A stretch of 64,000 nt of DNA from Lasioglossum baleicum (taxonomy: Eukaryota > Arthropoda > Insecta > Hymenoptera > Halictidae): the NCBI RefSeq assembly GCF_051020765.1, contig NC_134929.1, forward strand, positions 3,064,786 through 3,128,785, written 5' to 3'. A program made the translations under genes and the position numbers. Below are positions 12,118-22,524 of the stretch, piece after piece. Position 1 is the stretch's first letter. Each line of letters begins with the position of its first letter. Below the pieces are notes generated by a model that saw only the letters and a program-made list of their open reading frames with translations, made no database searches and was not told the origin of the DNA.

Positions 12118-13970
12118 ACACCGAATGTATATAGGAAACAAATTTCTTCGTTATTTGTTGATAACAGTCGGGTCCGATTTGGAGTTACTATGTTCCCAGG
12201 TGACGAAAACAAGCGTTCGCTTGCACATTGCGTCGCGGGAATGGCAAGATAATTTCTCGCTACTTCACGTAATAGTGGATATTGAATTTGGCATTTTCAC
12301 CAATTTGCAATATCTGTCGCTCTCGGAACATTTTCGGCACTTAAATACGTGCGTATTTCTCTGTCTTTAATGGTGTCCTGCGTTCCTGGTCCTTTGCCTG
12401 CATTGCCAAGTTTTCGTTCAAAATATATAGACAGTTTCGACTGTGGTGTGGCTAAAAAATAATAACATATCACACTTATGAGAATCGCTATGTAATTTTG
12501 TAAATTTCAATTGTTAATTATTCGTCTTACCTGATGTACTCGGAATACTTTGGTTTTCAGTGTCGTCTGTGATTGTGAAGCAATTCATCTTCTCTTTTAA
12601 TTTTTGTATTGCTTACTCCCTCATCTCTTCCAATAAAAACCGATCTTTAAAACGAGGGTCCAATAACGTCGCTATAATGATCGGATCACTTTTGGCGACA
12701 AGATCGAACCGTTCCTAAAATTTAAAATTTAGAAAATTACAAGATTTAATTAAATTCTTTTTTCCTTTGTAATTATAGTATGTAAATAAAAAATCACAAA
12801 TACCTTTAACGCTTGGCAGAGATCTCTACAAATTTCGGCGTTCATATTTGATTGCTCTATTTCTTCTTGTAGTATTGTCATTAATCCGGTATACATTGGT
12901 TATTAGAAATAAATTCTATATTTCAAATTCACCGCGTCCACTAAACAGTCTGCGCGCCCTCTTTCTATTCTTTTGAACACTCTATTGCTTTTCTTACTAT
13001 TCACTCACTTCTTCTTCTCCATCTTGAACGACCATCGTGTATATAATAAAGTGTGCAATATTATTTAACGAGTCTGTATTTATTTAAAGTAAGACTGATT
13101 CTGATCCCGGCTGAATATCCTGAACCACAAACTCTAACATTGGTAAATATTGCGATAACGTAGGATATGTTTCCCCGCTCATAATATCTGTTCCTTCTTT
13201 CAGTGGGTTTAATGTGTTGACTATTTTTTCTATTGTGTTCCATTCATCATTATTTAAATTTTGGGGCATATTAGCTTCGAGTAACGTCATATTTAAAGGT
13301 GCTCTCAGTAACAGTAGTCTGTGCATCATATTATGTGTTGAATTCCAACGTACATCTACTTCTTGAATTACTTGTAACGGTGTCTGGTGTGGTTCTAACA
13401 ATTTTTGTGTTTCCGTAAATTTTTGCCGGGCTGTGGATGAGCGTGAAAAATAGGTTGCTATTGCTCTGCATTTCTTGCGGATATCATTATACTGTGGTAA
13501 TTTTTGCAACGTGCACTTGATCGCTAGTTGCAGGCAATGTGCAAAGCAGGGAATGCGCGACCATTTTTTTTTTAATTTGATGGCTTTAATTAAATTTCGC
13601 CCATTATCGGTGGTGAAAACTATTTTTTTGTCCATGGAATTTATCCCCCAGAAACTTAATAAATTTACCAATGTTTTTTGAATGTATATGCTTGTGCGTG
13701 ATTTTGGTAAATAGTGTAAATTTAACATATAGCGGCGGATTTCAAAATTCAAAATGTAATGCAACGTTAACGATAAGTAACTTTGGACAGCTCTCGATGT
13801 CCAACCATCTGTTGTAAGGGCAAATACAGTAGTGCCTGTAAATAATATACAATTTTGTTATAATATTAAGAAGGAAAGTGTAAGCAATAACTGAGAAAAT
13901 AAAAGATAAAGTTCAGATTATATTATTCATCCCCACATTATTACCCTCAAGTAAGCAAAGGAAAAAATTA

Positions 13971-14520
13971 AAATAAATTTTTAAAAAATACCACGTTTTT
14001 AAAACGGACTAAAAAGTATAATATAAATTTTTAAAAAACGGACTAAAAAGTATAAAATAATTTTTTCTAGCCCCATACAGATTCCTAACCCCGTACAGAT
14101 AGTCCTGAAAATTTGTGATTGTGAACTTTTAGTAGCTATGAAAATACTTGTAAGATTTAAAACGAAAAACGTGGGGCGCAAGATAATACGTACATAGTAA
14201 GGAGTGTAGAGTAGCAACCGCTGAGTAAACTCTCACAATAGTTCATATCATTTGCAGTGGATTAGAATTGTTAGTGATTTAGGTGTTCATGCAGCAATTA
14301 TCTATTTCATGCGCCCCATGTTTTTCGTTTTAAATCTTACAAGTATTTTCATAGCTACCAAAAATTCACAATCACAAATTTTCAGGACTATCTGTACGGG
14401 GTTAGGAATCTGTATGGGGCTAGAAAAAATTATTTTATACTTTTCAGTCCGTTTTTCAAAAATTTATTTTATACTTTTTAGTCCGTTTTAAAAATGTGGT
14501 ATTTTTTAAAAATTTATTTT
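13971..14520. repeat. 550-bp inverted-repeat element in the hAT intron
   Basis: Arms of about 210 bp (13971-14185 and 14312-14520) are near-perfect reverse complements. They share the blocks AAACGGACTAAAAAGTATA and CCCCGTACAGATAGTCCTGA. The two short open frames here (13999-14217, 14252-14491) encode nearly the same peptide because they lie in the arms. No target duplication could be fixed in the AT-rich ends. Confidence 0.8.
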
Positions 14521-14639
14521 TATTTAAATAATTATTTTCTGCTTTTTAGTCTCATATGTGTGAAATTTTACAATGGATTTTGAACATTTTGATGAGATTA
14601 TAACAGAGAGATGAAGTAAATTTCAGACGGTATTGCGAC

Positions 14640-14747
14640 GCGTCATATCGAAAACAAACGCCGTGGTAAAATGTCAAAGATGAAGGTTCGACGGAGAATT
14701 TCGGTGTAACTGTTTTTTCGCTCGGAAAACAAACATTGTAGTATAAT
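14640..14747. repeat. 108-bp direct repeat, left copy
   Basis: Begins GCGTCATATCG and ends ACAAACATTGTAGTATAAT. An ~85% similar copy lies at 20181-20283 in the same orientation. This copy directly precedes CAGTGTTGGG and the other directly follows CCCAACACTG. Confidence 0.8.
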
Positions 14748-14954
14748 CAGTGTTGGGCAATAAATGAATTTATTTAAATATATAATTATTTAAATAATGA
14801 TTTAAGGTAAATATAACCATGAGGGGACCAAACTCGGATCACCTTCACCTTGATATGTTGTCAAGGACAATATTCTGAACAACTTTTGTCATTACATCTA
14901 CCCGGTGTTCGGTCTTAGTTTTCGAGATATTTGCAAAAAACTTTTGCGAATATT

Positions 14955-15165
14955 GTATTTTCGTATGCGTGGTCGGGCCGGCCCCTCTCCGCTCCCTACC
15001 ACCTAACCCTAACTAATTCTGATCTCATGATTTTTCCATTACTAGTTTAAATTCTGTTTGACGGCTATATAGAATGAAAAGATTATGCGATCAGAATTAG
15101 TTAGGGTTAGGTGGCGGGGGGCGGAGGGGGCCGGCCCGACCACGCATGCGAAAATGTAGTAGTCT
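14955..15165. repeat. Inverted repeat with GC-rich arms
   Basis: The segment TTTTCGTATGCGTGGTCGGG … CTAACTAATTCTGATC (about 14955-15026) recurs inverted at about 15090-15160, with ~65 bp between. The arms contain CCTAACCCTAAC. It looks like a small foldback insertion. Confidence 0.7.
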
Positions 15166-15180
15166 TTCAAAACTGAAAGC

Positions 15181-15340
15181 TCACCCTATATATGTATGGT
15201 CAGAGTGAGACCCTGTTTTTTCTCTCATCTCCGCAGCGTGTTTACAAGCAATATGTAAACAAACGCCGCGCCGGGATAGGCTTACGTTACCGCGGAGCGT
15301 GCAAGAATATGAAAAATTCAATACAGTATTAGCGATAGTT
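15181..15340. repeat. Repeat copy with uninterrupted LTR insertion site
   Basis: The run CTATATATGTATGGTCAGAG … CAGTATTAGCGATAG is repeated, about 95% alike, at 18308-18460. In the second copy the LTR-like unit 17117-18307 is inserted at the ATAT, so this copy shows the empty site. Confidence 0.8.
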
Positions 15341-17001
15341 TTCCTCTTTTCGCTCGGCTTTCTGACCGGCGAAAGCGGTCAACCCCGAGAATTTACAGCC
15401 GCTGAGGACGGGCCTTGCGCGGCCGCGCGGACACGGTCCTCTCGGGACAAATGTAATTGACGAGAAGTTTCGAAGGAAACGCTAACCTATTGTTCGGGCG
15501 CCAGGTACTCGGAAGTACCGCACTAAAGAACACCAAACTCTCGTGTTCGTGGATCGAACACGAGCTTCGACTCTTCTCGCAATCACCGACGGAATTCTAA
15601 GACACGAACAGCCAGGAGTTCGGACACAGGGAATAACGGGGACAGCCCTCGCGGCAGGACGGGTCTCGCAGGTCGGAAATGAATTCGACAGTTTAGGGCT
15701 CGAATGAATTTATTCGTGGTCAAGTGGATAAATTACAGGTGGGCGGCCACGTGGCCGCGAACCGGGAGCCCGCGCTCCTAATACACTTTGGCGATGGATG
15801 TTCGATCGCGGAACGCGTTGTCGAGATTTCGCGAATAAGATTGGTACGGTACGACGGTACAATGCAAGTCTCGCGAGAGATGAGAATTCGCGGAACGCAG
15901 ATGTACAGCGCAGTTTCGACGGACCGTCGCGAGATTGCCGAGCGCGAACGACGTTACTTTACCGAATTCGCTAATTATCAAACTTATCCTTTTCCGACGC
16001 GGCTCCTTAAGGAAGACTTCCGACTAATCGAAGGGGAGACTACTCGCCAAAGCTCACAGCGTTCTCACAGCGATACGCACTCGCCTCGTCCTCGCACTAA
16101 ATATCGAGCCAACACGAAAATACGACCGAGGATCACTTTGTCGACTTACCGTGACGATTTCTCTTTTGCCGGATTCCCACGGAAGGCCGGAACTCTCGCC
16201 TTCTTCTCCGGAATCAAGGTGCACGGGAGTCAACTCGCGTAAAACCACCCGCGACGCGTACAATTATTCTGATCGACGGTAATCGGAATCGAAGAAGCGA
16301 GAATGCGGAAGTAAAGGTGACTACTCGACTCGGTAACCAGCGCGACAGTGATCTGCGGATCGCTTCGACGGAGCGCTTCGATTCTCGATCTCCCCACTCC
16401 TGTCGTCCTACCGAAATTTACTAGGGGCGCACCCGCAACGCAACTAATACTATATGCAGGACCGAACTCTCGGACAGGTCTTCGGGCCCCCGACCTTTAT
16501 CACCAATTCACGATCGCCTTCGGCGACCGGGGAGGCCGAGTCCTCCCAGGAGCTCCTCCGCACCACCTTCGCCGGGGTCAAATCTAGGCGGGATGAGACG
16601 ACGGCGGGACCACCAAAATGCCCAATGTTCTGCAATTGTGACCCATTCGTCCCACATCGTCGCCTCCGAATTTCTTTGCTCGTGTGCGGCGGTGCCCTTT
16701 GCTACCTCTCCGGATCCGGAATGTTTTTGATTCTGGCCAATAGTTCGTCCGGTTGATCCTTTGGTGTGGGGCGCCCTTACGGTGACAGTCGCTCCCTAGG
16801 CACGCTCCTGAAAGTGGCCACTCTCGGCGCGTGCAACAGATGGCATTAGGAGCGATCTTTGATCTTAATAACTTCCTTAAGGAGAGCTCAATCTTGCGGG
16901 TGGTTTTCGCTATCACTAACGGTCGGTCCGGTCCACTCCCGATACGGTTATTTGACCGTTTCTCAAACGGAGAAGTGACGTCGCAGGCTTGCAACGTCAC
17001 A
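15341..17001 (-). mobile_element. LTR-like unit of family A, copy 1 (left end damaged)
   Basis: GC-rich non-coding unit whose right end reads GCAACGTCACA, as in the other family A copies. The minus strand carries a polyadenylation signal (AATAAA near 15710) and a lysine-tRNA-type primer site TGGCGCCCGAAC at 15492-15503. The left end lacks the usual TGTCACG start, so it is truncated or rearranged. The 172-aa frame at 15724-16242 has no recognisable domain and probably occurs by chance in GC-rich sequence. Confidence 0.6.
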
Positions 17002-17116
17002 ATGTATAGGAAAAAGTTGTTCAGAATGATGACCTTGACAACATATTCCAAGATGATGAAAATCTGAGATGAGACCCTCTTTCTATACAATTACCCTGAA
17101 AGCTCACCCTATATAT

Positions 17117-18307
17117 TGTCACGTCGCTTCTTTAATTTTTCGAAAAGATGACCGAACGTAAGATAGCGGCACCGAGATTTTATAGGCGGAATGCCGGGCT
17201 ACGCTCGAGGGTGTCACGCGAAAGAATCTTGTTCTACAAACAGTGATTGAGCACGGTCGATCTCGCGAGCCTGTGACGAACTAAACTAATCCTGAAAAGC
17301 TAACGCGAAAGGTACAGGGTTCTACGTCGTACGATCACGAGACGTTCCCCACGGCGGGAAGGTTTTCACACAAGAAGAGTACAGCGTTTCGGCTATTAAT
17401 TCGTTTATTATACGACGATGTTAGGCTGACGATAAAATCGGCAGCGGATACAAGAATAGCCGGCGCGTTTCGTGAATCTGGCGAGAGATGTTAGTCGCAG
17501 ACGCTGATTGCGGTCATAGTCGATTCTCTTCGTTGAGAATTCAGCAGCGATGAGATGTTGAACACACGGAAGACCTCACAGGTCGCTTTCCGACCGAATT
17601 CCGATGTTCAATACGAAATTGCTGTAACTTGCGTTATTCGAACTAAATTCGTGAACACGAATGGAGCACGCGACGGCGTCCCACCGCGACGATGGCCCGG
17701 GTACGCGGGAGCAGAGCGTCCCCCACTTCCTTATTCCGCTTTCTTCGCGCAACGTCTCGGCCTATCGCCAACGCGGGATTTCGCTTCGGCGAACCCGTCG
17801 CGACGGCGCTCGGCTTCCGGCAGCGTTCGGCTAATCCGGCAGCGATGACGTCCGATTGGCCGCTCCCGATGAGACGATCGACGTCAGCCAATCCGGTTGC
17901 GGTGCAGCTTCTTCCCGGACGAGGCGACGACAGGGTAGAGTAGTTGATCGTCTCTGCACCGGATGCCCTCGTCGGCGCCTCCAAGTTGATAGTCCTGGGC
18001 CTTGACGATCTCTCGTTGTTTTATCTCGGGTTATGCCTTCTTCCCGCCTCGAGGTGCTGATTCTCGAGGGCTCGTTGCTTTCTGCGTTGAAAGTAGACTT
18101 CCGGATCCTGCCTGGGACCCGGATACGGTTCTGCAAACGTTCGTCACGCAATTTGGCGCGACATTTCAAATATTAATAATCGGCCTTTGGGTCTCACATG
18201 TGCCCAGGGCACGCTCGCAGCAGCCCTTATCGCGATGCTTGACCAGAGGATGGCCCGGTCTTCTGCTAGAGAGGTTAGAGTGACGCAGGCAATATTGCCA
18301 CGTCACA
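17117..18307 (-). mobile_element. LTR-like unit of family A, copy 2, with ATAT duplication
   Basis: 1191 bp from TGTCACGTCG to CCACGTCACA, flanked by ATAT on both sides (17113-17116 and 18308-18311). A 4-bp duplication is usual for Gypsy-group LTRs. A minus-strand AATAAA near 17405 fits an LTR read on the minus strand. It contains no coding region and looks like a solo LTR. The comparison with 15181-15340 shows the target before insertion. Confidence 0.8.
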
Positions 18308-18460
18308 ATATGTATGGTCAGAGTGAGACCCTGTTTTTTCTCTCATCTCCGCAGCGTGTTTACAAGCAAAATGTAAACAAATGCCGCGCCAGGACAGGCT
18401 TACGTTGCCGCGGAGCGTGCAAGAATACGAAAAATTCAATACAGTATTAGCGATAGTGTT
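18308..18460. repeat. Second copy of the repeat at 15181-15340
   Basis: Continues the broken target of copy 2 of the LTR-like unit and ends at about AGCGATAGTG. Beyond it the two copies diverge because copy 1 is interrupted there. Confidence 0.8.
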
Positions 18461-18761
18461 TTGAAAATATGTTAAATGTGTTGCTGTATATCATATTAAA
18501 ATTTCATCAAAATCGGAGGACGCAGACCTATTCGCAACAATTACCAAATAACCTTTTATTTGCAAATAAGAAATAATAAATGCATCATTTTTGGAATTAT
18601 TTAAATAATTTTTATTTAAATAAAAAGGTTAGTTATTATTAACTTCCCGATTTTATAGGGAAGTTATTGTAATGACCCCGAAAATCGAAAATCGATTTTT
18701 TAGCAGATCTTCACGTTTCATGGTCATTGGAGTCATTTTAGACTATTTTTATCAAAATTTT

Positions 18762-18762
18762 C

Positions 18763-18795
<33 letters not shown>

Positions 18796-18798
18796 CGT
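18762..18798. repeat. (GT)n(GC)n microsatellite
   Basis: About 13 GT repeats followed by GC repeats, inside the Helitron-like segment. Confidence 0.95.
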
Positions 18799-19199
18799 AT
18801 GTCTGTTTCTATGGTATCAAATTTTTCGTTAACGTTTTCTGAAAAAGTAACAACGCGATCAGAATGATGAATGATGCAATCGTTGTGCCCCGCTGTAACT
18901 TAGAGCTGATGAGATTTTGGTCCATTTTGGTCAAGTAGTTTTTTAGTTTTTTTAGTTTTTTTCGAAAGAAGTTCATTCAACAATGCAATTTATACGAGAT
19001 AACGGAAAGTTTCCACCGAAGAAACAAACGTAATTACACAAAAAATTTTTTTTGTACCTTACGATGATGTTTCCGCTTACAATAATCGAAAATTATCCCA
19101 ATGCAAGAGTGACTTAATCATCTCTACTCCCGAGAATACATTTTCAAAGAATATCGATGAAAGTACAAAAACAAATTTATATTACAATCTTTAAAAAAA

Positions 19200-19771
19200 C
19201 AATCAGTTCAAAACGAATTATTAACTGAGATTAAATTGAAAATTAATACAAACTATATGATAATTATTAATAACATTGATGTTGAAAACGGATTGGTTAA
19301 TGGAGCACACACACATGCGGAATATTAAAATTTATTACTTTTCACGAAAATACTAAAATTACGTCTATATTGTGGTTAGATTTTCAATTGGCCAGAGTAG
19401 GAGTGAAAGTAAGAACACGTTATCGTGATTATGTGAAAAATGCAAATATTGATCAAAATTTAACACCAATAATAAAAATATCGAATCAAGTAAATATGTC
19501 GAGTGAAGAAAAATATCAAATCACACGTAGTCAATTTCCAGTGGTTCCTGCTGAAGCGATTACGATTCACAAAAGTCAGGGACAAACATACGAGAAAGTA
19601 TGTTTGAATTTTAAAACATCAGAAAAATGGACTTTACAAATGTTGTATGTAGAACTGAGTAGCGTTTCAAAATTGAGCAGTTTATATATTTTGGGACAAT
19701 TTAAATTAACAGTATCGAAGAAAACCAAGATCAATACTGCAAACCCGGCTAATGAGGAGTTGTATCGTTAG
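19200..19771 (+). pseudogene. C-terminal part of a Helitron PIF1-like helicase
   Basis: The helicase unwinds DNA during rolling-circle transposition. The frame 19370-19771 contains QFPVVPAEAITIHKSQGQTY, the diagnostic helicase motif, and the later LYVELSSVSKLSSLYILG box. Upstream, across a frameshift near 19310, the text NNIDVENGLVNGA matches the preceding helicase segment. The Rep domain and the Walker motifs are absent, so only about 180 residues of a protein normally over 1300 remain. The stop at 19771 looks natural. Confidence 0.75.
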
Positions 19772-20180
19772 CGAAAAACTAATTAAGACAATTTATTTTG
19801 CAACAATAGTATGCTATAACAAGGAACCAAGCGAGCAACGAGTCTACGATGTTGGTTTGATGCGACGCCATATAGCAAACATTTTGATAAGTAGAAAACT
19901 ATTGAATTTCCCTCTAAACGTACAATCTTCTTAAAACGTACACTTAATAATGATAATAATATACTGCAACTAACGAATCGGGAAGTTCTTTGTGTGGCTC
20001 GTGGAGAGTCACACACCAAATAAAAAACATTAATAGCTATAGGCCCTACTAGCCATGCGTACCACTAACATTCTCGCAAGAGCAGTCCCACCCGCGATCG
20101 AGCGAGCAACAATAACCCTCTAGTTTGCAATTAAAATCACACGTTTATTTACTATTTGAAATAAAATTTTCCCAACACTG

Positions 20181-20283
20181 GCGTCATATCGAAACGCCGT
20201 GGTAAAATGTCAAAGATAAAGGTTCGACCGAAAATCTCGGTGTAACTGTCCTTTCGATTGGTAAACAAACATTATAGTATAAT
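20181..20283. repeat. 103-bp direct repeat, right copy
   Basis: Partner of 14640-14747, beginning GCGTCATATCG and ending TATAGTATAAT. The two copies frame about 5.4 kb of nested elements. Confidence 0.8.
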
Positions 20284-20760
20284 AATACGTAGTAACTTTG
20301 TAAACACCGCACGGAGCTCAAACGCACATTGACGCACACTGACGCACACTGAGCTCCTTCGGTGCGAAGCGGGTTAGTGGAGTGGGGATGAGTCAGAGTG
20401 GGAACGGGTAGTGGAGTAGGGAGCGCTGTCGCGCGGCGTGGCCATCGCTGAACGCGATGACGTAGTTTCGCGGGGAGGTGAACAGGTAAATATTGAATTG
20501 TTATTTCTCCGAAACGGATAGACTTTTTAAATAATTTTTTTTTAATAATGCATTGTCATCCAGTTCTGAGCTATGTTTAAAATTTCAAGCCTCTAGCTCA
20601 TCGGGAAGTTAGTTTAAAATCAATTGCAAAATTTGCCACCGAACAAACAAGCAGACAAATAAACAGACAAATAAGAAAGCGAGCTAATAAAAACGTGATA
20701 AAAAATACAAAATGACAATGGGGCCAATTATTCATGCTTATTCTGCTGGACTCAAACAGT
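20284..20760. other. Non-coding segment of the hAT intron
   Basis: Contains a short tandem (GACGCACACT repeated around 20328-20350) inside a GAGCTC-bounded segment, and A-rich sequence further right (20640-20710). No gene seen. Confidence 0.4.
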
Positions 20761-21375
20761 CTAGTGGAAAATGTATGGAATAATTAGTGATAGATTCTTA
20801 CAGTTATGCATATCTGCACATATTTCCTCTTGTACTTCTTTCCTTCTTTTTTTGTACATTTCAGGTATCACACTTCGGGAAAATGTTGTACGACACGGAA
20901 TTTGATCCGGCGGTTCCGCGGCACTTAATAATTCGCGGAATCCTTTCTGTTGCACAATATTGTATGAGTGTAAATCCAGTACTACTACTACAGTGCTATT
21001 GCACGTGTAATTTGTTTTGCTCTCAATGAGTCTTTGGGTAACCACATGATTTCTGAAGTGCACGTAGTATAATTTGTTGATGCTGTATGCGCACTTGTAC
21101 TTATTGAAGGGATGACTGTCGGATGTACGTATTTCATCTTAAACACTCGTTTGCAAATATTGCATTTTGCTTGTGTGCCGTCAATTTTTGCAAAATGGTC
21201 ACACACCGTACTCCGGCTACGATTACTTCGTTTAATTGCCTCATTCCCATTCCCAATTTCTCACTTACTTTCGGGAACCCGAAAGGGACATAGGTAGCCG
21301 GATACTTTCGGGACACCGAAGTGTATCATACGTTCTGGAGCCCGACCCGACCCGAGTCGGGTTTCCCGAGATTTC

Positions 21376-21394
21376 GGGTTCTTGCACAAGCCTG
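21376..21394 (-). repeat. Candidate 5' terminus of the hAT element
   Basis: On the minus strand the sequence CAGGCTTGTGCAAGAACCC starts at 21394, about 140 bp before the BED exon. A CAGG start followed by this kind of sequence is typical of hAT ends. The matching right-hand terminus was not found near 11-12 kb, so the assignment is tentative. Confidence 0.4.
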
Positions 21395-21850
21395 CCTGTA
21401 ATACATCTGGCAAACAGATTCGCACAGGTCGGAATTGCCCGGTTTTTTGTAAAGTCCTTGGTTCGTAACGGGTACAGCTAAGAGAGGTATACGTACATAC
21501 CTGGTAGTCGCCCCCACCCAAACAAGGGACTTCGCGCGGAACGTGTACGCATCTGGAAGAGCGTCCGCGGCCAAGCTTTCGTTCCCCTTCCACGGGGCAC
21601 GCTGTCCTTTGTCGAGGACTAAATAAATAGCCCTCCGAAAGCGTCGGAGGGTCTCTTTTGACTTTGCGATTGCTGACTGTTAACTTCGTTGAGTTCTGCT
21701 CCGCGTTCTTTTACTTTCGTCTTACCGAACCACGTGGTACGTTCTCTCGTGCGTTATTTTGTATATTGTGCAATTATTAAAGTTTAATAAAGTAAGTGTA
21801 TTAAGATTATATGTGAACTATAGACTCAATCTCCTTCAGTTGGTTCATAC
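21395..21850 (+). other. Possible solo LTR
   Basis: A GC-rich stretch with a TATA-like AAATAAATAG at about 21622 is followed by a transcript-start-like region and an AATAAA signal near 21786. This layout fits a plus-strand LTR, but I could not establish ends or a target duplication. Confidence 0.3.
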
Positions 21851-21883
21851 AGAATACATTCACTCAATATAGCCCCCTTCTGC

Positions 21884-22428
21884 TTAAATAACCGCCTCCA
21901 TCCTTGTTCTGAAACGGTCGCAGGCCCGTTTTAAGGCGTCACGGTCCATATCGGCGAATCTGGACTTGTTGAAGACCCTTTCAACAACGCTGCATACATA
22001 GAACTCCAAAGGATTTAAATCTGGGCTGTTGGCCAAAATGCTTTGGACCAAAGACATGTCGACGTTGTCCAACAACCAATTTTGCACCAAATGACTTGTG
22101 TGCGCGGGCGCACCGTCCTGCTGGAAAACATAACAGACGATTTCCAGAGATAGTTTTTTCACTCACACCGACAACCGACGACAATTTTCGGATCGACTGC
22201 CCAGTTGGATGATTTCCGGCGTCCTGACAATGCGCTCCTTCGAGTGTGATTTCCTTGCCGGTGTTGCAGAACAATCGCTGGACCTCGGTACACGAAGAAT
22301 CGAATGATCTCTGTCGCTGAGCGCCCAGCGTGAACACTTTCGATGATCGCGGCTCTTCGATTATACTCTTCATTTGGCTTGAACATTGCGACTGTTTTGA
22401 GGTTATGAATGATTAGTACATGCATCAA
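21884..22428 (-). pseudogene. mariner transposase, internally deleted
   Basis: The mariner enzyme cuts and pastes at TA sites. The N-terminal frame (22159-22428) starts near FKPNEEYNRRAAIIESVHAG, the helix-turn-helix start of this family, with a shift after RFF. The C-terminal frame (21884-22162) has the catalytic box VFQQDGAPAHTS and the segment NSPDLNPLEFYVCSVVERVF. The middle of the gene, including the first catalytic Asp region, is missing. Total coding is about 180 residues of a usual ~345. The right inverted end is probably near 22530 (ACGCACCCTGTA); I found no left partner. Confidence 0.8.
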
Positions 22429-22524
22429 GCTATTTTGGACGCCAAGGGCGACCTCTGTAAGTGGTATAGAACGGCGGGAAATTCAAATTGAATTTTGTCC
22501 GGAGTTTGGCGACGCACCCTGTAG

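Larger units (their letters stand above)
18641..20047 (+). mobile_element. Helitron-like remnant
   Basis: Starts near a perfect hairpin (AACTTCCC-gattttata-GGGAAGTT, 18641-18665), followed by a GT microsatellite and a PIF1-type helicase remnant. It ends near a second hairpin (GTGTGGCTC … GAGTCACAC, about 19990-20014) and a CTAG at about 20047. Helitrons end in CTRR, so the CTAG is suggestive, but the hairpin is farther from it than usual. No Rep nuclease domain is left. Confidence 0.5.
14748..20180. mobile_element. Candidate hAT-type element framed by CAGTGTTGGG ends
   Basis: The left end reads CAGTGTTGGGCAA and the right end TTTCCCAACACTG, a short inverted repeat typical of hAT elements. 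Flanking 8-bp duplications do not match (AGTATAAT and GCGTCATA). The interior is a mosaic of other insertions. It may be two ends of different copies, so I treat it as tentative. Confidence 0.3.
12118..21255 (-). pseudogene. hAT-superfamily transposase gene with introns, decayed
   Basis: hAT transposases cut and paste DNA; related copies are sometimes domesticated as ZBED genes. Exon 1 (20802-21255) has a BED-type finger (CDHFAKIDGTQAKCNICKR) and the segment TFSRSVIPEMYKKRRKEV, with a frameshift between them. It ends in a good donor (GTAAGAATC). Exon 2 (13085-13835) joins it in frame and carries FALTTDGWTSRAVQSYLSL and VRWNSTHNMMHRLL. After a ~180-bp disruption, exon 3 (12804-12905), exon 4 (12531-12714, IATLLDPRFKDRFL) and exon 5 (12118-12451) follow with GT-AG introns and continuous phase. 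Exon 5 holds the dimerisation box (YLAIPATQCASERLFSS). In-frame stops near 12617 and 12267 and the frameshift indicate a pseudogene. The first intron is 6966 bp of nested elements. Confidence 0.8.

Noticed and set aside
13999..14491. Two open frames encoding almost the same peptide
   Set aside because: They lie in the two arms of an inverted repeat and are the same DNA read from both sides.
15000..15115. TTAGGGTTAGG and its complement, like telomeric repeats
   Set aside because: Only two units on each side, and they sit in the arms of a small inverted repeat. Insect telomeres are usually TTAGG and form long arrays.
15724..16242. 172-aa open frame as a gene
   Set aside because: It lies in a GC-rich LTR-like unit, overlaps frames on the other strand and has no domain or start context.
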